A stretch of DNA of 64,000 nucleotides. It comes from Pogostemon cablin. Lineage: Eukaryota; Streptophyta; Magnoliopsida; Lamiales; Lamiaceae. A model generated the notes under the pieces. It was not told the origin of the DNA. It did no database searches and saw nothing but the letters and a program-made list of their open reading frames with translations. The position numbers were made by a program, and so were the translations under genes. The stretch lies in NCBI GenBank assembly GCA_023678885.1, contig CM043012.1:13986036-14050035 (forward strand), written 5' to 3'. Below, piece after piece: positions 46,897 through 58,620 of the stretch; positions within the stretch are counted from its first letter, which is position 1; every line of letters begins with the position of its first letter.

Positions 46897-48459
46897 TCAA
46901 TTCTCCGGAGGAGGTGGCGGCCGATATGGAGCCCAAGGATTGTAAGCATGAGGTGACGCTAGGAACTGGAAATTAAACATCATCGTAAGCATCTCCTTCA
47001 TGTTGTTTGAATGAATACGCCCCTGCTCATCGTTGTAATCCCTCCGGCATTGCTCCTCTTGGATCTCTCTCAGTGTCACACCTTATCTTTGTTACTCCTC
47101 CCTGAGCTCTCTAATCAGGTCTCCATGTGACTGCTGAGTGTTCCTTATCCCTTGAAATTCATCTTCCATGAAATTTCATCTAGCCATTCTGGGTCCCATG
47201 TACTGCTACTGCTGATGAAGAAATTCATTCTCTTGGAATTCTTCTTCTTGCTCAAAAATCGAGGGTTCTGGTGCTTGCTCCTCTAATTCAACGTTATGAG
47301 GTTGCTCATCTTCGTCCCCTATCTCCGTGTTGGCTGGCTCGGCTCTAAGCTCTCTTAGCTCTCGATCTTCTTCTACCCTCATTTGCTGGAGCACTGCCTC
47401 CACTCATTTTCTGTTTTGTCTGTAAAACGCTCTTACCACTGCGGAGTGGTTGGGGCTCGCCATAGCCAAATTCTGAACTTTTCGTGGACCTCGTACTGTG
47501 GTGAGTTCCGGAGCTGGTAGAGGAAATGGAGCTCCATTCTCTTGCTTCAAATAGTACACATTTCCTATAATTGATAGGAACTCCATCCTAACAAGCTGTG
47601 TGTATGTAAGTCCTTCACTCACCATTCGATGCTTCATACCTCTCACATCAATCCCTAGTCCTTGAGCAATCATCGTGACCAAATCTCCAATCATAATCCC
47701 TCAAGTGTTTTCTCTTTTGGCTACCCTTTCCACATGTTGAACAAAGTTAGCTACAATGTTGACTCTGAATTCTTTATAGAGGCTAAACATAATGTACAAC
47801 TGCTTCTCACTGACAGCTCAGCTCTCAAACCTACCCAGAATGGTGTTTGATACTATCTTCTCAAGGTATCTTATCATTGGGTTTCTGATCGCTGTCCCTT
47901 TTGAGGAGTTAGGTATGTACTCCAGAGGCTCAGTCTCATCTTCTACTAACCTTCTCCACCATGTTTGCTGATTGAAACCCCCTCCGGGCAAGAAGTTTTG
48001 ATAGCCTCTCATGACTGGACACCCAAAAAATCTGTTCAAGTCATTTAAAGGAACCTTCTCCAACATGATATTGTTCAGCTGAAATGTAATCGCTAAAGGA
48101 AAACTGCTCTTATCTTTGTGAACTTGCAACGTGATCATGAACTCTACTGTGAGATGAAGATAGGTGGGAGGCCTCTTCTCGAAGAATTCTTCCATGTCTA
48201 CCCTTCTGAATAAAGCCCTCAGATCATCCGCAATCCCAAGACCCTCCATAGTAGCCTGATCTTGAAATCTCATTAGTCTAATCTTGGTCACTATGTATTG
48301 CCACCTTAGTGCATACTTCTCCCACTCCAAGAATTCCACTCCAAAATCTTGAGGGTGTATTTGATCTATCATTAACTGAGCATCAATGTTTAATAACTCC
48401 ATGTCCGTCTCAACAATGATGAAATCTTCATTACGTTTCCTTGTTCTTCTTTCAGCCAT
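46897..48459 (-). pseudogene. env-like ORF of D (ATHILA-domain protein)
   Basis: ATG at 48459 (MAERRTRKRNEDFIIVETDM), basic start. Motifs: FFEKRPPTYLHLTVEFMITL, FFGCPVMRGY, TAIRNPMIRYLEKIVSNTI, then YTQLVRMEFLSIIGNVYYLK, a Glu-rich region, and a Pro-rich C-terminus (APYRPPPPPEN) at 46897. The whole 521-codon frame is preserved without a shift; only stops interrupt it, at 47818, 47701, 47404, 47206, 47176, 47092 and 47083 (lower coordinate of each). Same family as 11983-13479. No clear signal peptide or membrane anchor is seen, so the envelope role is by position only. Confidence 0.85.
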
Positions 48460-49145
48460 CTACAATGTTTAACATGTTTCAAGTTAAATTCATTTTCGAC
48501 TCTTAGGCAAAACATCTCATAATGTGTAGAATCAACACTTGTTATTCAACTAAATCTAATTCTAGCCTACATCAACATATACAATACATTCCTCTTAGGA
48601 TGATTATATTTAAGACCAAGCAACATTTCAACAATTCATTCAATTGTAATTCAAGCAATTCCAACCTCCCAATCCTTCCATTCTTTCATCAAATCATCAT
48701 ATTTTCCTTTCTATGTGCACAATATAAATCAACAATATTTCATACTTGCAATAGGTTCTCAATCTAACTCAAAACTTCATTCAAGCATTTCATCGAACAC
48801 TTAGCATGCATGTATTTCACAATCACCTATTTGCATCTAATTTCAATCTCATTCATGCTCAAATCCTTAATACCTAAACTAATATAGACTATTACAAATT
48901 CATGAAAGCATCATCAATCAATTCATAGCACAATTTGCATCAAATTTCATTGATTTCAAAAATTCCCAAATTCAAATTTTCCATGAACCCTAATTCCTTA
49001 ACAATTCTACACAATTCAACAATTAAACAAATTAATTCATGTTTCACAATCATGTACACGCTTCAAACATGCTATCATTCAAAGCCCATACATGAATTCA
49101 CACATTCAAACATTCAATTGAAGACTAGGGTTCAAATTGACATAC
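48460..49145 (-). other. putative intron before the env-like ORF of D
   Basis: Donor AG|GTATGT (minus, plus text acatacct at 49140-49147); acceptor AG at 48460-48461 immediately before the ATG. 686 nt, AT-rich. Placed as in element A, with the same donor sequence. Confidence 0.58.
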
Positions 49146-49324
49146 CTCTTTCTTGGAATCAAATGGAAGATTGGATGTTAAAACTTTGGGAATCACTTAC
49201 TCTCACCACTATTGGATGTTGTTTGAAGGTTTGTGGAGTTTGGAAGAGAGATTACCGAGTGAGAGGGTTGAAGATGATGAAAGGAAATGACCCGTTTTGA
49301 AGAGGCCAGCCCATGTTTTAATCT

Positions 49325-49605
49325 GCCTCAGAACGCAACACGGCTCGTGTTGCTCACACGGCCCGTGTATCTGCACTTGACATGAGTTGTGTTGAGTAAA
49401 ACAGTCGGGGGGTGATCGTGTTGAACGTTCTGATGTCGTCACACGGCCATCTGTTACAGGCCCGCGTTGACGACATGACCCGTGCTTCGTGACAGAACAC
49501 GATTTGTGTTGCGCAAAACGGGATATGATTGCCGTGTTGCTTCGTCTGATGTCAGTACATGGCCACTTGTTATAGGGTCGTGTACTGCACACGGCTCATG
49601 TACAG
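49325..49605 (-). repeat. post-pol palindrome cluster of D
   Basis: acacggctcgtgt / acacggcccgtgt-type motifs plus two stretches (49426-49463, 49531-49575) with gttctgatgtc and acggccatctgttacaggcc that match D's own U3 (45087-45120, 57160-57195). Lies between the second polypurine tract and the env leader. Confidence 0.82.
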
Positions 49606-49853
49606 TTTGCTCTGTTTTCTCCAATTTTCGACTTCAAACCCTGTTTTTCATGCTTCCAATACTCCCTATTCATGCTCACAACTTAAAAACAACATTAGCT
49701 CGACATTAGGTATCAAAACATGGATTATCATCTACTTTCACACAACCAAAAGGACCAAAATCACACCGAGTTCATGAGAAAATTTTCAAATTAGCTCAAA
49801 AACACAAAAAAAATTCATGCTTCCAATAAAATACATATCACACCATGCCATAT

Positions 49854-49864
49854 CCCCCAAACTT
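49854..49864 (-). other. second (post-pol) polypurine tract of D
   Basis: Minus AAGTTTGGGGG, followed within 20 bases by GGTGTGATATG. About 190 bp downstream of the end of pol (50052). 49606-50051 otherwise holds no gene. Confidence 0.75.
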
Positions 49865-50051
49865 AAATTGAAACAAGTGTTTCGAGATAAGTTTGCAAAA
49901 AATGGTGAGACATACCTACACACTTAATATGAAGCCCTTTTCGTATCTTCAAAATGCATTCTCCTCAAGAGCACAATCAACCTACATACCAAAAATGCAA
50001 CAAAAGAAAAGAAATATGTACAATCCTAAACTACGAAAAGGATACGAGCCT

Positions 50052-50977
50052 TCAAGAATGGTAATGTTTTACCCTATGATCATTAACCACAGAAGCATTC
50101 CCATCCAATCCATCAAGCTTCAAAGATCCATCTTCTCCAACCTCAATCACCAAATACGGTCCGGTCCATTTCGAACGAAGTTTTCCGGAGAATAGTTTAA
50201 GTCTTGAATTGAATAAAAGAACATTATCCTCCTGAATGAACTCCTTTGTTTTAATCCTCTCATCATGCCATCTTTTAAGTTTTTCTTTCAAAATCCTTGA
50301 ACTTGAGTAAGTTTCCTCTCTAAATTCCTCTAGTTCAATCAATTGGAGGTATCTCTTTTTCCCGAGTTCTTTATCATCAAAATTCAATTTCTTTAAAGCC
50401 CATAATGTCTTATGCTCTAACTCAATGGGCAAGTGACATGTCTTTCCATACATAAGCTTATATGGTGAAAATCCAAGAATGGTCTTATAAGCCGTTCGAT
50501 AAGCCCAAAGAGCATCATCAAGCTTTGAAGACTAATCTTTTCGATAACATTAACCGTCTTTTCAAGAACAAGCTTTACTTGCCTATTTGACACTTCCACC
50601 AAGCCATTGGTTTGAGGATGGTAAGGTGTTGAAACCTTGTGCTTTACTCCATATCCCACCAAAAGCTTCTCAATGATCTTGTTAATGAAGTGAGATCCCC
50701 CATCACTAATCATTACTCTTTGCACTCCAAATCTGGCAAAGATGTTCTTCCTCAAGAAGGCTTTCACCACTAGAGCATCATTTGTCCTTGTCGGTATTGC
50801 TTCTACCCATTTGGAAACATAATCCACAGCAAGCAAAATGTACAAGTACCCATTGGATGGCAGAAATGGTCCCATGAAGTCCATCCCCCATACGTCAAAT
50901 ACTTCAACCTCAAAAATGTTCCTCATGGGCATCTCATCACATTGGCCTAATACTTCCAATTCTTTGGCACCTATCAC
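50052..50977 (-). pseudogene. integrase catalytic and C-terminal parts of D
   Basis: Core in 50417-50977: DVWGMDFMGPFLPSNGYLY (first Asp), VMISDGGSHFINK (second Asp), TPYHPQTNGLVEVSNRQVK (Glu region). The C-terminal part, 50052-50453, has MYGKTCHLPIELEHKTLWAL and LFSGKLRSKWTGPY and ends NDHRVKHYHS. The two frames overlap by a shift near 50440. Close to complete length. Confidence 0.92.
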
Positions 50978-51887
50978 ATCCCTTTATGTACTCCTTGCAA
51001 TCTTTGAACAAAGTCGGCCAAAACAACCCCGATTGAAGAATCTTTGCTCCCGTCTTTTGAAATCCAAAATGTCCTCCACATGGTGAACTATGGCACATCC
51101 CCATAACACTCAATTTCTCATCCTCTGGGATACACCTCCGTATGATTCCATCCAAACAATTCTTGAACAAAAGAGGATCATCCCATAAGTACTCCTTGAC
51201 ATCATGATAGAACTTTTTCCTTTGAGATTCAGTGAGATGATTCGGCTTGAGGCCACAAGCTAAATAATTCACGAAATCCTCATACCACGGCCTCCCGATC
51301 TCACATAAGGTGTACATCCTTTGAAAATCAACTTGAAGGATCTCTTTATCTGAAAATACATCCTTAATGAACTCCATGGTTCCCTCTTCATCAACATTTT
51401 CCAAACGTGACAAGTGGTCGGCTATGATATTTTCAACTCCCTTCTTGTCACGTATCTCTACATCGAACTCCTGTAACAAAAGAACCCAACGAGTTAGTCT
51501 TGGTTTAGCATCTTTCTTACTCATTAAATACCTAATGGCGGCATGATCTGTATAAACAATCATTTTTGTGCCAACTAGGTATGGACAAAATTTTTCAAAA
51601 GCATAAACCACAGATAAGAATTCTTTTTCCGTTGTGGTATAATTCTTTTGATTGGCATTGAATGTCTTTGATGCATAGTAGATCGCTCGAAACTTCTTCT
51701 CCCCAACTTGACCAAGCACCACTCCCAATGCATTGTCACTTGCATCACAATGGAGCTCAAAAGACTTACTCCAATCGGGAGAGACGAGGATTGGAGACAA
51801 AATTAAGGCTTCTTTGACCACCCTAAAAGCATCAAGACATTCATCATTAAATTCAAACGAAACATCTTTTTCAAGCAATTTATACAA
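50937..51887 (-). pseudogene. RNase H and integrase zinc finger of D
   Basis: One open frame of 316 codons: LHCDASDNALGVVLGQ, NYTTTEKEFLSVVYAFEKF, YTDHAAIRYLMSKKDAKPR, NIIADHLSRLE for RNase H, then PWYEDFVNYLACG and the integrase HHCC region (MGMCHSSPCGGHFGFQ ... YIKGCDRCQR). All RNase H catalytic positions appear present. Confidence 0.93.
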
Positions 51888-53042
51888 AGTTTTGTCTATA
51901 TTAGAAAAATCCTTTATAAAACATCGATAGAACCCGGCATGGCCAAGGAATGATCTAACCCTTTTTCATTCTTTGGTGGGGGAAGATGTTCAATTGCTAC
52001 AACTTTCGCCCTATCAACTCTCAAACCTTTCTCCGATATATGATATCCAAGTACAATATCCTCTTGAACCATAAAATGGCATTTTTTTCAATTCAAGACT
52101 AGGTTCTTATCTTGACACTGCTGCAAAACCACACAAAGATTAGCCAAGCATTTGTCAAATGAAGACCCAAATACGGAAAAGTCATCCATAAAAACCTCCA
52201 TTATATTTTCAATCAATTCCCCAAAAATGGCCATCATGCAACTTTGAAAAGTGGCGGGGGCATTGCACAACCCAAAAGGCTATTTATAGAAAGCAAACGT
52301 GCCATACGGACAAGTAAAAGTTATTTTCTTTTGATCCTCGGGGGCTATCAAGATTTGGTTGTACCCCGAGTAACCATCTAGAAAATAATAATACTTTAAT
52401 CCCGCCAACCTATCAAGCATTTGATCAATAAAAGGCAAAGAGAAATGATTTTTATGAGTGTTTTCATTAAGCTTCCTATAATCACAACAAACTCTCCACC
52501 CCGTTTTCACCCTTGTAGTAAGTTCTTCATCAAATTCCTTTTTAACAATGGTTAATCCCCCCTTTCTTAGCCACAACATGCAAAGGACTCACATGCGGAC
52601 TATCACTTATGGCATAAACAATATTAGCATCTAACCATTTCAAAACTTCTTTCCTAACAACCTCTTGCATAATAGGGTTCAAACGACGTTGAGGTTGTAT
52701 GCATGTTTTACTATCATCAACCAATCTAATGTGATGCATACAAATAGTGGGACTTATACCTTTAAAATCATCAAGACTCCACCCTATAGCACTTTTATGA
52801 TCTCTAAGCAGCCTCCACAATTTATCAAGCTCTAGAGGTGAAAGGGATGATGATACAATTATCGAAAAGGTTTTGTTATCCCCCAAGTACGCATACATAA
52901 GATCATCGGGTAGTGGCTTCAATTCCTCTTTTCCCTTTTCAACCTTTGACTCTTCATTCTCTATTTCCAATGGAAGGTACTCCCTCTTTCCATAGTACAT
53001 CATATTGGCTTCATCTTCTTGCATTTCCCTACAAGCATTCAA
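51888..53042 (-). pseudogene. reverse transcriptase of D
   Basis: 52542-53042 holds the connecting region (LKPLPDDLMYAYLGDN, SDSPHVSPLHVVAKKGG). After a shift, 52280-52579 gives CCDYRKLNENTHKNHFSLPF, DGYSGYNQILIAPEDQKK. 52088-52270 gives MCNAPATFQSCMMAIF and catalytic EVFMDDFSVFGSSF. The thumb region is broken by shifts near 51900-52080. Usual Athila RT order and length. Confidence 0.92.
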
Positions 53043-53074
53043 ATCATGTAAGCAATCATTTATATCATCATCTT

Positions 53075-53863
53075 CTAGACAATAAAAAATGAGTTAGAGT
53101 TAAGAGATAAAGTAAGAGAATGACTTATGTTTGTTTCGAGAGGATCTTTAGATAAGAAGAATGGCAAGTTCTTTTGAACAATCTCATCAATCAATTCAAT
53201 CCTTCTACACTCCTCTTTCTCATCCGAATGCCTCATCGCATTTCTTAATGAAAACACCACCTCTTCTTCATTTACTCTCAATGTCAACTCCCCCTTGTGC
53301 ACATCTATTAAAGTTTTCCCGTGGCCAAAAATGAATGCCCCAAAATCAATGGAACATTTGCAACTTTAACTAACACATCCTCAACTACTCCCTTGTGATA
53401 AGTCAAAGACCTATCCGCAAGTTGCAATGTAACGGATAGACTTTACTTCCCCTATACCAAGTTTCTTGAAGATGGACATATGCATCAAATTGATACTAGC
53501 CCCAAGATTACGAAGAGCTTTATGAACTTTACTCTTACCCATCTCACATGGTATGACAAAACTCCCCGGATCTTTGAGCTTTGGAGACAACTTCTTTTGG
53601 ATTATGACACTACACTCCTCCGTCAAGTTGACCGTCTCGTTCTCCACTAAGTATCTTTTTCTTGCCATGATGTCTTTCAAAAATTTAGCATAGTGAGACA
53701 TTTGTCTCAAAGCATCCGCAAATGGTATATTGATGTGGATTTTCTTGAAAATCTCCAAAAACTTTGCAAACTTTTCATCAAACCCCTTTTTCAAAAATCT
53801 ATGTGGAAAAGGAATTGGCACTTGAGTTTTTGGTATGCCCCACCTATCCCTTTCCAACTCCAC
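53075..53863 (-). pseudogene. protease region of D, active-site Asp changed
   Basis: 53411-53863: RWGIPKTQVPIPFPHRFLKK, INIPFADALRQMSHYAKFLK, LSPKLKDPGSFVIPCEMG, then RNLGASINLM where the family has DLGASIN; the codon at 53507-53509 is Asn. After a shift and a small deletion near 53340-53400 the end reads DVHKGELTLRVNEEEVVFSL. Retropepsin-like; inactive even apart from the breaks. Confidence 0.87.
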
Positions 53864-55755
53864 TTCATTCTCTTTCTTTTTCTACGCTTTTGTTCTTTGC
53901 CATTTTTTTTCAACAACTTCCGGCTCAACAACATCCGTTTCATCATTCGCTTTTACTTCAACTTCACTTTCTTATACAAATTCTTCTTCAACCAAGTTTT
54001 CCTCAACCTCCTTCTCTTCTAAATTCTCACTTTCCATAGGCATAGAAGGACCCTCATAGTTTGCTCCACTTCTCAAAGTGATTGCCTTGCATTGCTCTTT
54101 TGGATTTACAACAGTGGTAGAAGGAAATTTTCCTTTCTCGTTCGCACTTAACGAACTAGCAATTTGACCAACCGAGTGCTCCAAGGCTTTGAACCTTCTA
54201 TCATTAGCTTCATCAATCTTTCTTCTTGTCCCATCTTGAGCTTTGTTCGATGCAATCAACTTCTCAATGAGTTCTTCGGTTGTTACTTTCCTTTCATTAT
54301 TTGGTGCTTTAGCTCCCGGATGATACCCCGGGGGATAAGCAACCTCATTGTTCAGGTTTGAATAAGAGAAATTATCTTGCCTCCTTTGTTGTTGTGGGTA
54401 TGAGCTTCCACTTCTTTGATTATTGAAACCTCCTTGCCTTGGTGGGTTGTTTCCTTGGTTGTGGTTGAAATTACCTTGGTAATTGTTTTGATAGTTACCT
54501 TGGTAATTCCTTCCTTGCATGTATTGCACACCCTCCACACTTGGCATTGTCATAGCCCATTGTTCCCCACTAACACCATTCGGAGGAAGAACATTTTGAT
54601 CAATTTGGCCTTCCACCATGTTAACTCCTTGATTCACACCTTGACTCAAGCTCATTTGCCTCATTACCTCCGCCGCTATCATCTCAACACTTAGCAAACT
54701 TGGCTCCACACTAGCACTCTTCACACTCAACTGTTGTCCTTGATCGAAGCTCTCAAATCCATAACATCCACTAACTCTCTCCGATGGCCATTGGTAGACA
54801 TTTGTAGCAATTTCATAAAAAATTCTTATAGCCCTTTTCGGAGTAACTCCAAGTATGGATCCACCCGCCGAAGCATCAACATAAACTCTTTGCCCGTTTA
54901 CCAAACCATGAAAAACCCCACTTGTTGATTTTCCGAAAAACCGTGTTGTGGACACTTGCGTAGCATATCCTTAAACCTTTCCCACGCTTCATAAAAACTC
55001 TTTTGAGGCATTTGCTTGAATTGAGTGATCAAGCTCTTCATTTGAAGCATCTTGGAAGGTGGAAAATACTTATTCAAGAACATTTGTGCAAGCTCATCCA
55101 AAGTGTTGCACGTACTCAGAGTAATAGTGGAGAGCCTTGTTCTAGCACGATCTCTCAAGGAAAACGAGAACAACCTTATCTTTATACAATCATCACTCAC
55201 CTCGTTCATCTTCACAGTATTGGCAATCTCAATAAATTGAGCTAGATGTGCATTAGGATCCTCATTCAGTAGACTACCAAATTGTTTGTGTCTCACCATG
55301 TTGATTAGGCTCACCTTAATCTCAAAATTGTTTGCATTGATTGGTGGACCCATCATTTGTGGCATTGCCCTTGGCATAAAGAAATCCCAGATCACCCTTG
55401 GATTAACATGAGGCCCTCGATGCACCGGAGGTGGTGGTGGAGGTGCATAAGCATGTTGAAAACCTTATTGAAGCATAGCTTGTTGCACCATTTGTTGAAG
55501 TAAAGCTTGATTGTTAAACTCTCCAAATTGTTGATAAGCTTGTTGAGGAGGATTAGCATTGACTTGGGGTTCTTGTGCGTTGTCTTGCACATTTTGCACT
55601 CCGTCTCCATCATGCTCAATGTTTACACGTTCTTCTTGATTGTTCTCCATAAGATTATTGTTTTTAGTTTTTTTCTCCTTTCTCTTACTTCTCAAAGTGT
55701 GTTCAATCTCTAGATCAAGAGGTTCAACTTGTTTACCCTTGGACCTTGTGTGCAT
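53864..55755 (-). pseudogene. gag of D
   Basis: ATG at 55755 (MHTRSKGKQVEP) behind an acceptor-like AG (55760-55761). Gln/Pro-rich N-terminus, one stop at 55465, then the capsid domain (54898-55425): IKIRLFSFSLRDRARTRL, FLNKYFPPSKMLQMKSLI, FYEAWERFKDMLRKCPQHGF. A one-base shift near 54905-54915, then QNNYQGNFNHNQGN-type Asn/Gln-rich repeats (about 54390-54500), EHSVGQIASSLSANEKGKFP and CKAITLRSGANYEGP. Stop at 53972. No palindromic linker repeats are seen, unlike A, B and E. Confidence 0.9.
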
Positions 55756-55885
55756 ACACCTTCAAAATAAGAAAGTTAGAACAAAGTTTTCAAAGCAAAT
55801 ACAAGTAAACAAAAAAAAATAAAAAAAATGTCTCTAGTAAGATTACTCAAAATGATCATTCTTCAAGCTACTAGCAACCGTTGCC

Positions 55886-55903
55886 TCCCCGGCAACGGCG
55901 CCA
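55886..55903 (-). other. primer binding site of D
   Basis: tccccggcaacggcgcca, an exact tRNA-Asp 3'-end type site (minus TGGCGCCGTTGCCGGGGA), 2 bases from the LTR. Confidence 0.93.
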
Positions 55904-55905
55904 TT

Positions 55906-57440
55906 TGATTAGCCATAACTTGTAGTCGGGTTGACCAATTCAGGAATTTATCGAACCACAGGGAGGTAGGTACTAGTACTTAAGCGATCTCACATTTGTT
56001 GTAATTTTATAGAGACGAATCATCAATAGAGTGGTTGTTCAAACAAGTAAATATAGGTAATCAAAGCAATGCAAGCAATGATGAAACAAACAAGATAAAT
56101 GGATGAAATGTGATTTACCAAATTAAGCAAAAGTGGGGTTAACAACAATTAAGTAGTGGGAACTCTTAGGATACATGCATTAAACTCATAGGAATCAAGG
56201 GTATGGATTAAGGGCCAACTCTAAATTCACCTAAGCCCCTTCTCAAGATGAATAGGATATTAATCTCAACTAGCACAAAGGTTGGTTCTCATTCAAACAA
56301 TTCCAACTAGGTACTAAGCTTGAAATAAGAATCCCTTCACACAATTAATCAATCTCTCGATCAAACCAACCATATGTCCTACCAAATGGTTCTAAACTCT
56401 AAAGGATTTCTCAATCTCTTTACAATTTAAAATGCACATGAAGTGTTTGATGAAATAATTCACTCAAATGTCCTAATCACATAATTGATTTCTCAATCTA
56501 ATCATATATATAAAGCATCTAAACACACAAATCATCAAAAACATCAAGATCTAAAACATCAATGATAGAAAATCAATTAACCCAATCAACATATGAATTT
56601 AAATAAATAGATCCCAAAATTTAACCACAAACTTTCATGTTGCTGATCCCACAAGGGAGATTAGCCTACAATCTTCATAAGATCCTTAACATAGACATTA
56701 AAAACCTTACAAATCATGATAAACTAGAGGATTAACACAAAATTGGGATGAAAACTCCCTTGGATTGGCTCCAATTGAATCTCTTTCCTTCCTTTGGTGA
56801 TCACCCACTCTTCCTTGCTTCTTCACTTGATTTGGATGGTAGAATTTATAGAGAGATGATGTAGAATCAAAGTATGGATGAAGGGGATGAAGAATATTGT
56901 GTTAAATCAAAGGATTGGCGTGTGAGGTGTGTGTGCAACTGAAATTTCGGTGATATCTTTTCAAAGGTTAAATGGATGGGTATTTATACTCATTGGGGGC
57001 CTTCTAGAAGGAATTTGATTTTTTTACTGATCAGGCACCTACACGACTCATGTGCTGCAACACGCCTCGAGTCGTGTCAGGGTTTCTGGGTCAATGCGAA
57101 CTTACGACGGCACACGAGTCGTGTGCCGCAACACGGCCAAGGGATGGTCATGTTGTGCGTTCTGATGTCATCGCACGACCATCTCTTATAGCCGTTTACA
57201 GTACACGGATCGTGTATCACGACACGGCTCGTGTTCTTGTTGTCCTATTTTCTTCTTCCTTCTTTCATCTCCCTTCTCCAGTTTTGCTCCGATTTCACCT
57301 GTTTTACATACGATTAAATTCATTCACACTCAATTCCATATAAACACATAACTCCACCAAATAGCACATAAATACGGATAAAAATATATAATAACACACA
57401 TAAAAAGATACTAAAATTTAGGTGAAAATATCACTCATCA
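55906..57440 (-). repeat. 5' LTR of D
   Basis: 1535 bp, tgattagccataacttgtag...ctcatca. Cluster at 57036-57235 with an extra acacgagtcgtgtg unit; TATAAATA at 56981-56988 on the minus strand. Confidence 0.93.
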
Positions 57441-57445
57441 AGGAG

Positions 57446-58620
57446 CTGATGCGGATTTCGATTTTCACGCCGTTCTTATCAGCATGATAGAAAGGAACCT
57501 TTCTCTGGGGGTACCTTTTAAGATCCTCAACAACATCTAAATAAGTTCCTTGGTTATGCTAGTACACAAAAAAGTGCAGGAACTCATAAGGATACAAGGA
57601 GGATCATGTTGTTTAAATTCTCTCTTACTGAAAGAGCGAGAGATTGGTATGATAATCTTAGTGCTGCTGACTGCACTACATGGGACTAGTTGAAGATGAA
57701 GTTCTTGGAGAGATACTTGCCACCTTCAAAGGTATTTAAAATAAATCAAGATATTCATCAATTCGTTATCAATCAGGGATAGAAGCTCCATGGGGCCTGG
57801 GATAGATTCAAGGACATGCTTAGAAGGTGTCCGCAGTATGGATTATCAAAAGTTCAATATATCAGCATCTTCTACAATGGGTTAGATTGTGATTCACGAG
57901 TTCTACTTGATGCTTCATCAAGTGGAGCATTACTTGCAAAGACACCCATTGAGGCCGAAAAGGTCTTTTAGGATATTTCGATGAATTCAAGAGATTAGCC
58001 TACTGATAGAGTTAGAGGCACCTATGTACTTGAAAAGGTAGCACAGCTTGAGCACACTATGGTGAAGTCGAGTAGAGAAGATGAGATCGTCTCTAGTTTG
58101 GCTAATATCAACAAGCTACTTGAGTCTCAGCAGAAGCAGATTACGCAGTTGTCACAAAGAGTACCAATGAAGCAGCAGCAGGATGTTGGAGAAGATAGAT
58201 CGATCCAAGAGGAGCTAGAAGAGGCAAACTATGCCATGGGTCAAAGTATACAAGGAACTAGGTATCAAAATCAAGGAAACATGAATTACCAAGGGAACTA
58301 CAATAATCTGGTCCCTCGGGTAATTATCAAAACCAAAGGAGGCTGAAATTTTCATGGAGTAATCTGAATGCAGCCATACAGCCTCTTATTGGTGTTGATC
58401 CTGGTGCTAAGATCGAAGAAGGAAAACCTGATTTGGAGGATATAATGAACCGTTATGTGGTAAGGAATTATGAAATAGTAGATCGTCTAGAAGCTAAGAC
58501 AGATTCCAACCATGATGAGCTATCCAATCAGATGAAGGACCTTACTTTGTTGATGGGAAAGATGGCGGGGAATGTTAATAGCTGAAAAAGACAATTGAGA
58601 AGGGAAAGTTTCCATCTCAA
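57446..58620 (+). pseudogene. gag of E, continuation
   Basis: Resumes after the D insertion. FKFSLTERARDWYDNLSAAD, FLERYLPPSKVFKINQDIHQ, WDRFKDMLRRCPQYGLSK, FYNGLDCDSRVLLDASSSGA, then VRGTYVLEKVAQLEHTMVKS and ANINKLLESQQKQITQLSQR. Several stops (e.g. 57688, 57780, 57969). An Asn/Gln-rich end near 58250-58310. Same gag family as B. Confidence 0.85.

Larger units (their letters stand above)
43861..57440 (-). mobile_element. Athila element D, near full length
   Basis: 13.58 kb with aggag duplications at 43856-43860 and 57441-57445. LTRs of 1523 and 1535 bp. Minus-strand order: 5' LTR, tRNA-Asp primer site, gag, protease, RT, RNase H, integrase, second polypurine tract, palindrome cluster, leader intron, env-like ORF, 3' UTR, polypurine tract, 3' LTR. 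All genes carry stops or shifts. By eye the two LTRs differ by roughly 5 percent. D's family differs from A, B and E. Confidence 0.95.

Noticed and set aside
53693..54059. Three overlapping plus-strand Phe/Ser-rich ORFs
   Set aside because: Antisense to the charged Glu/Lys-rich gag-protease junction of D.
54164..54694. Plus-strand ORFs over D gag
   Set aside because: Shadows of the Asn/Gln-rich gag repeats.
55886..55903. Possible tRNA gene (tRNA-Asp-like 3' end)
   Set aside because: Only the 18-base primer-complement is present; no cloverleaf or A/B boxes. It is the retrotransposon primer site.
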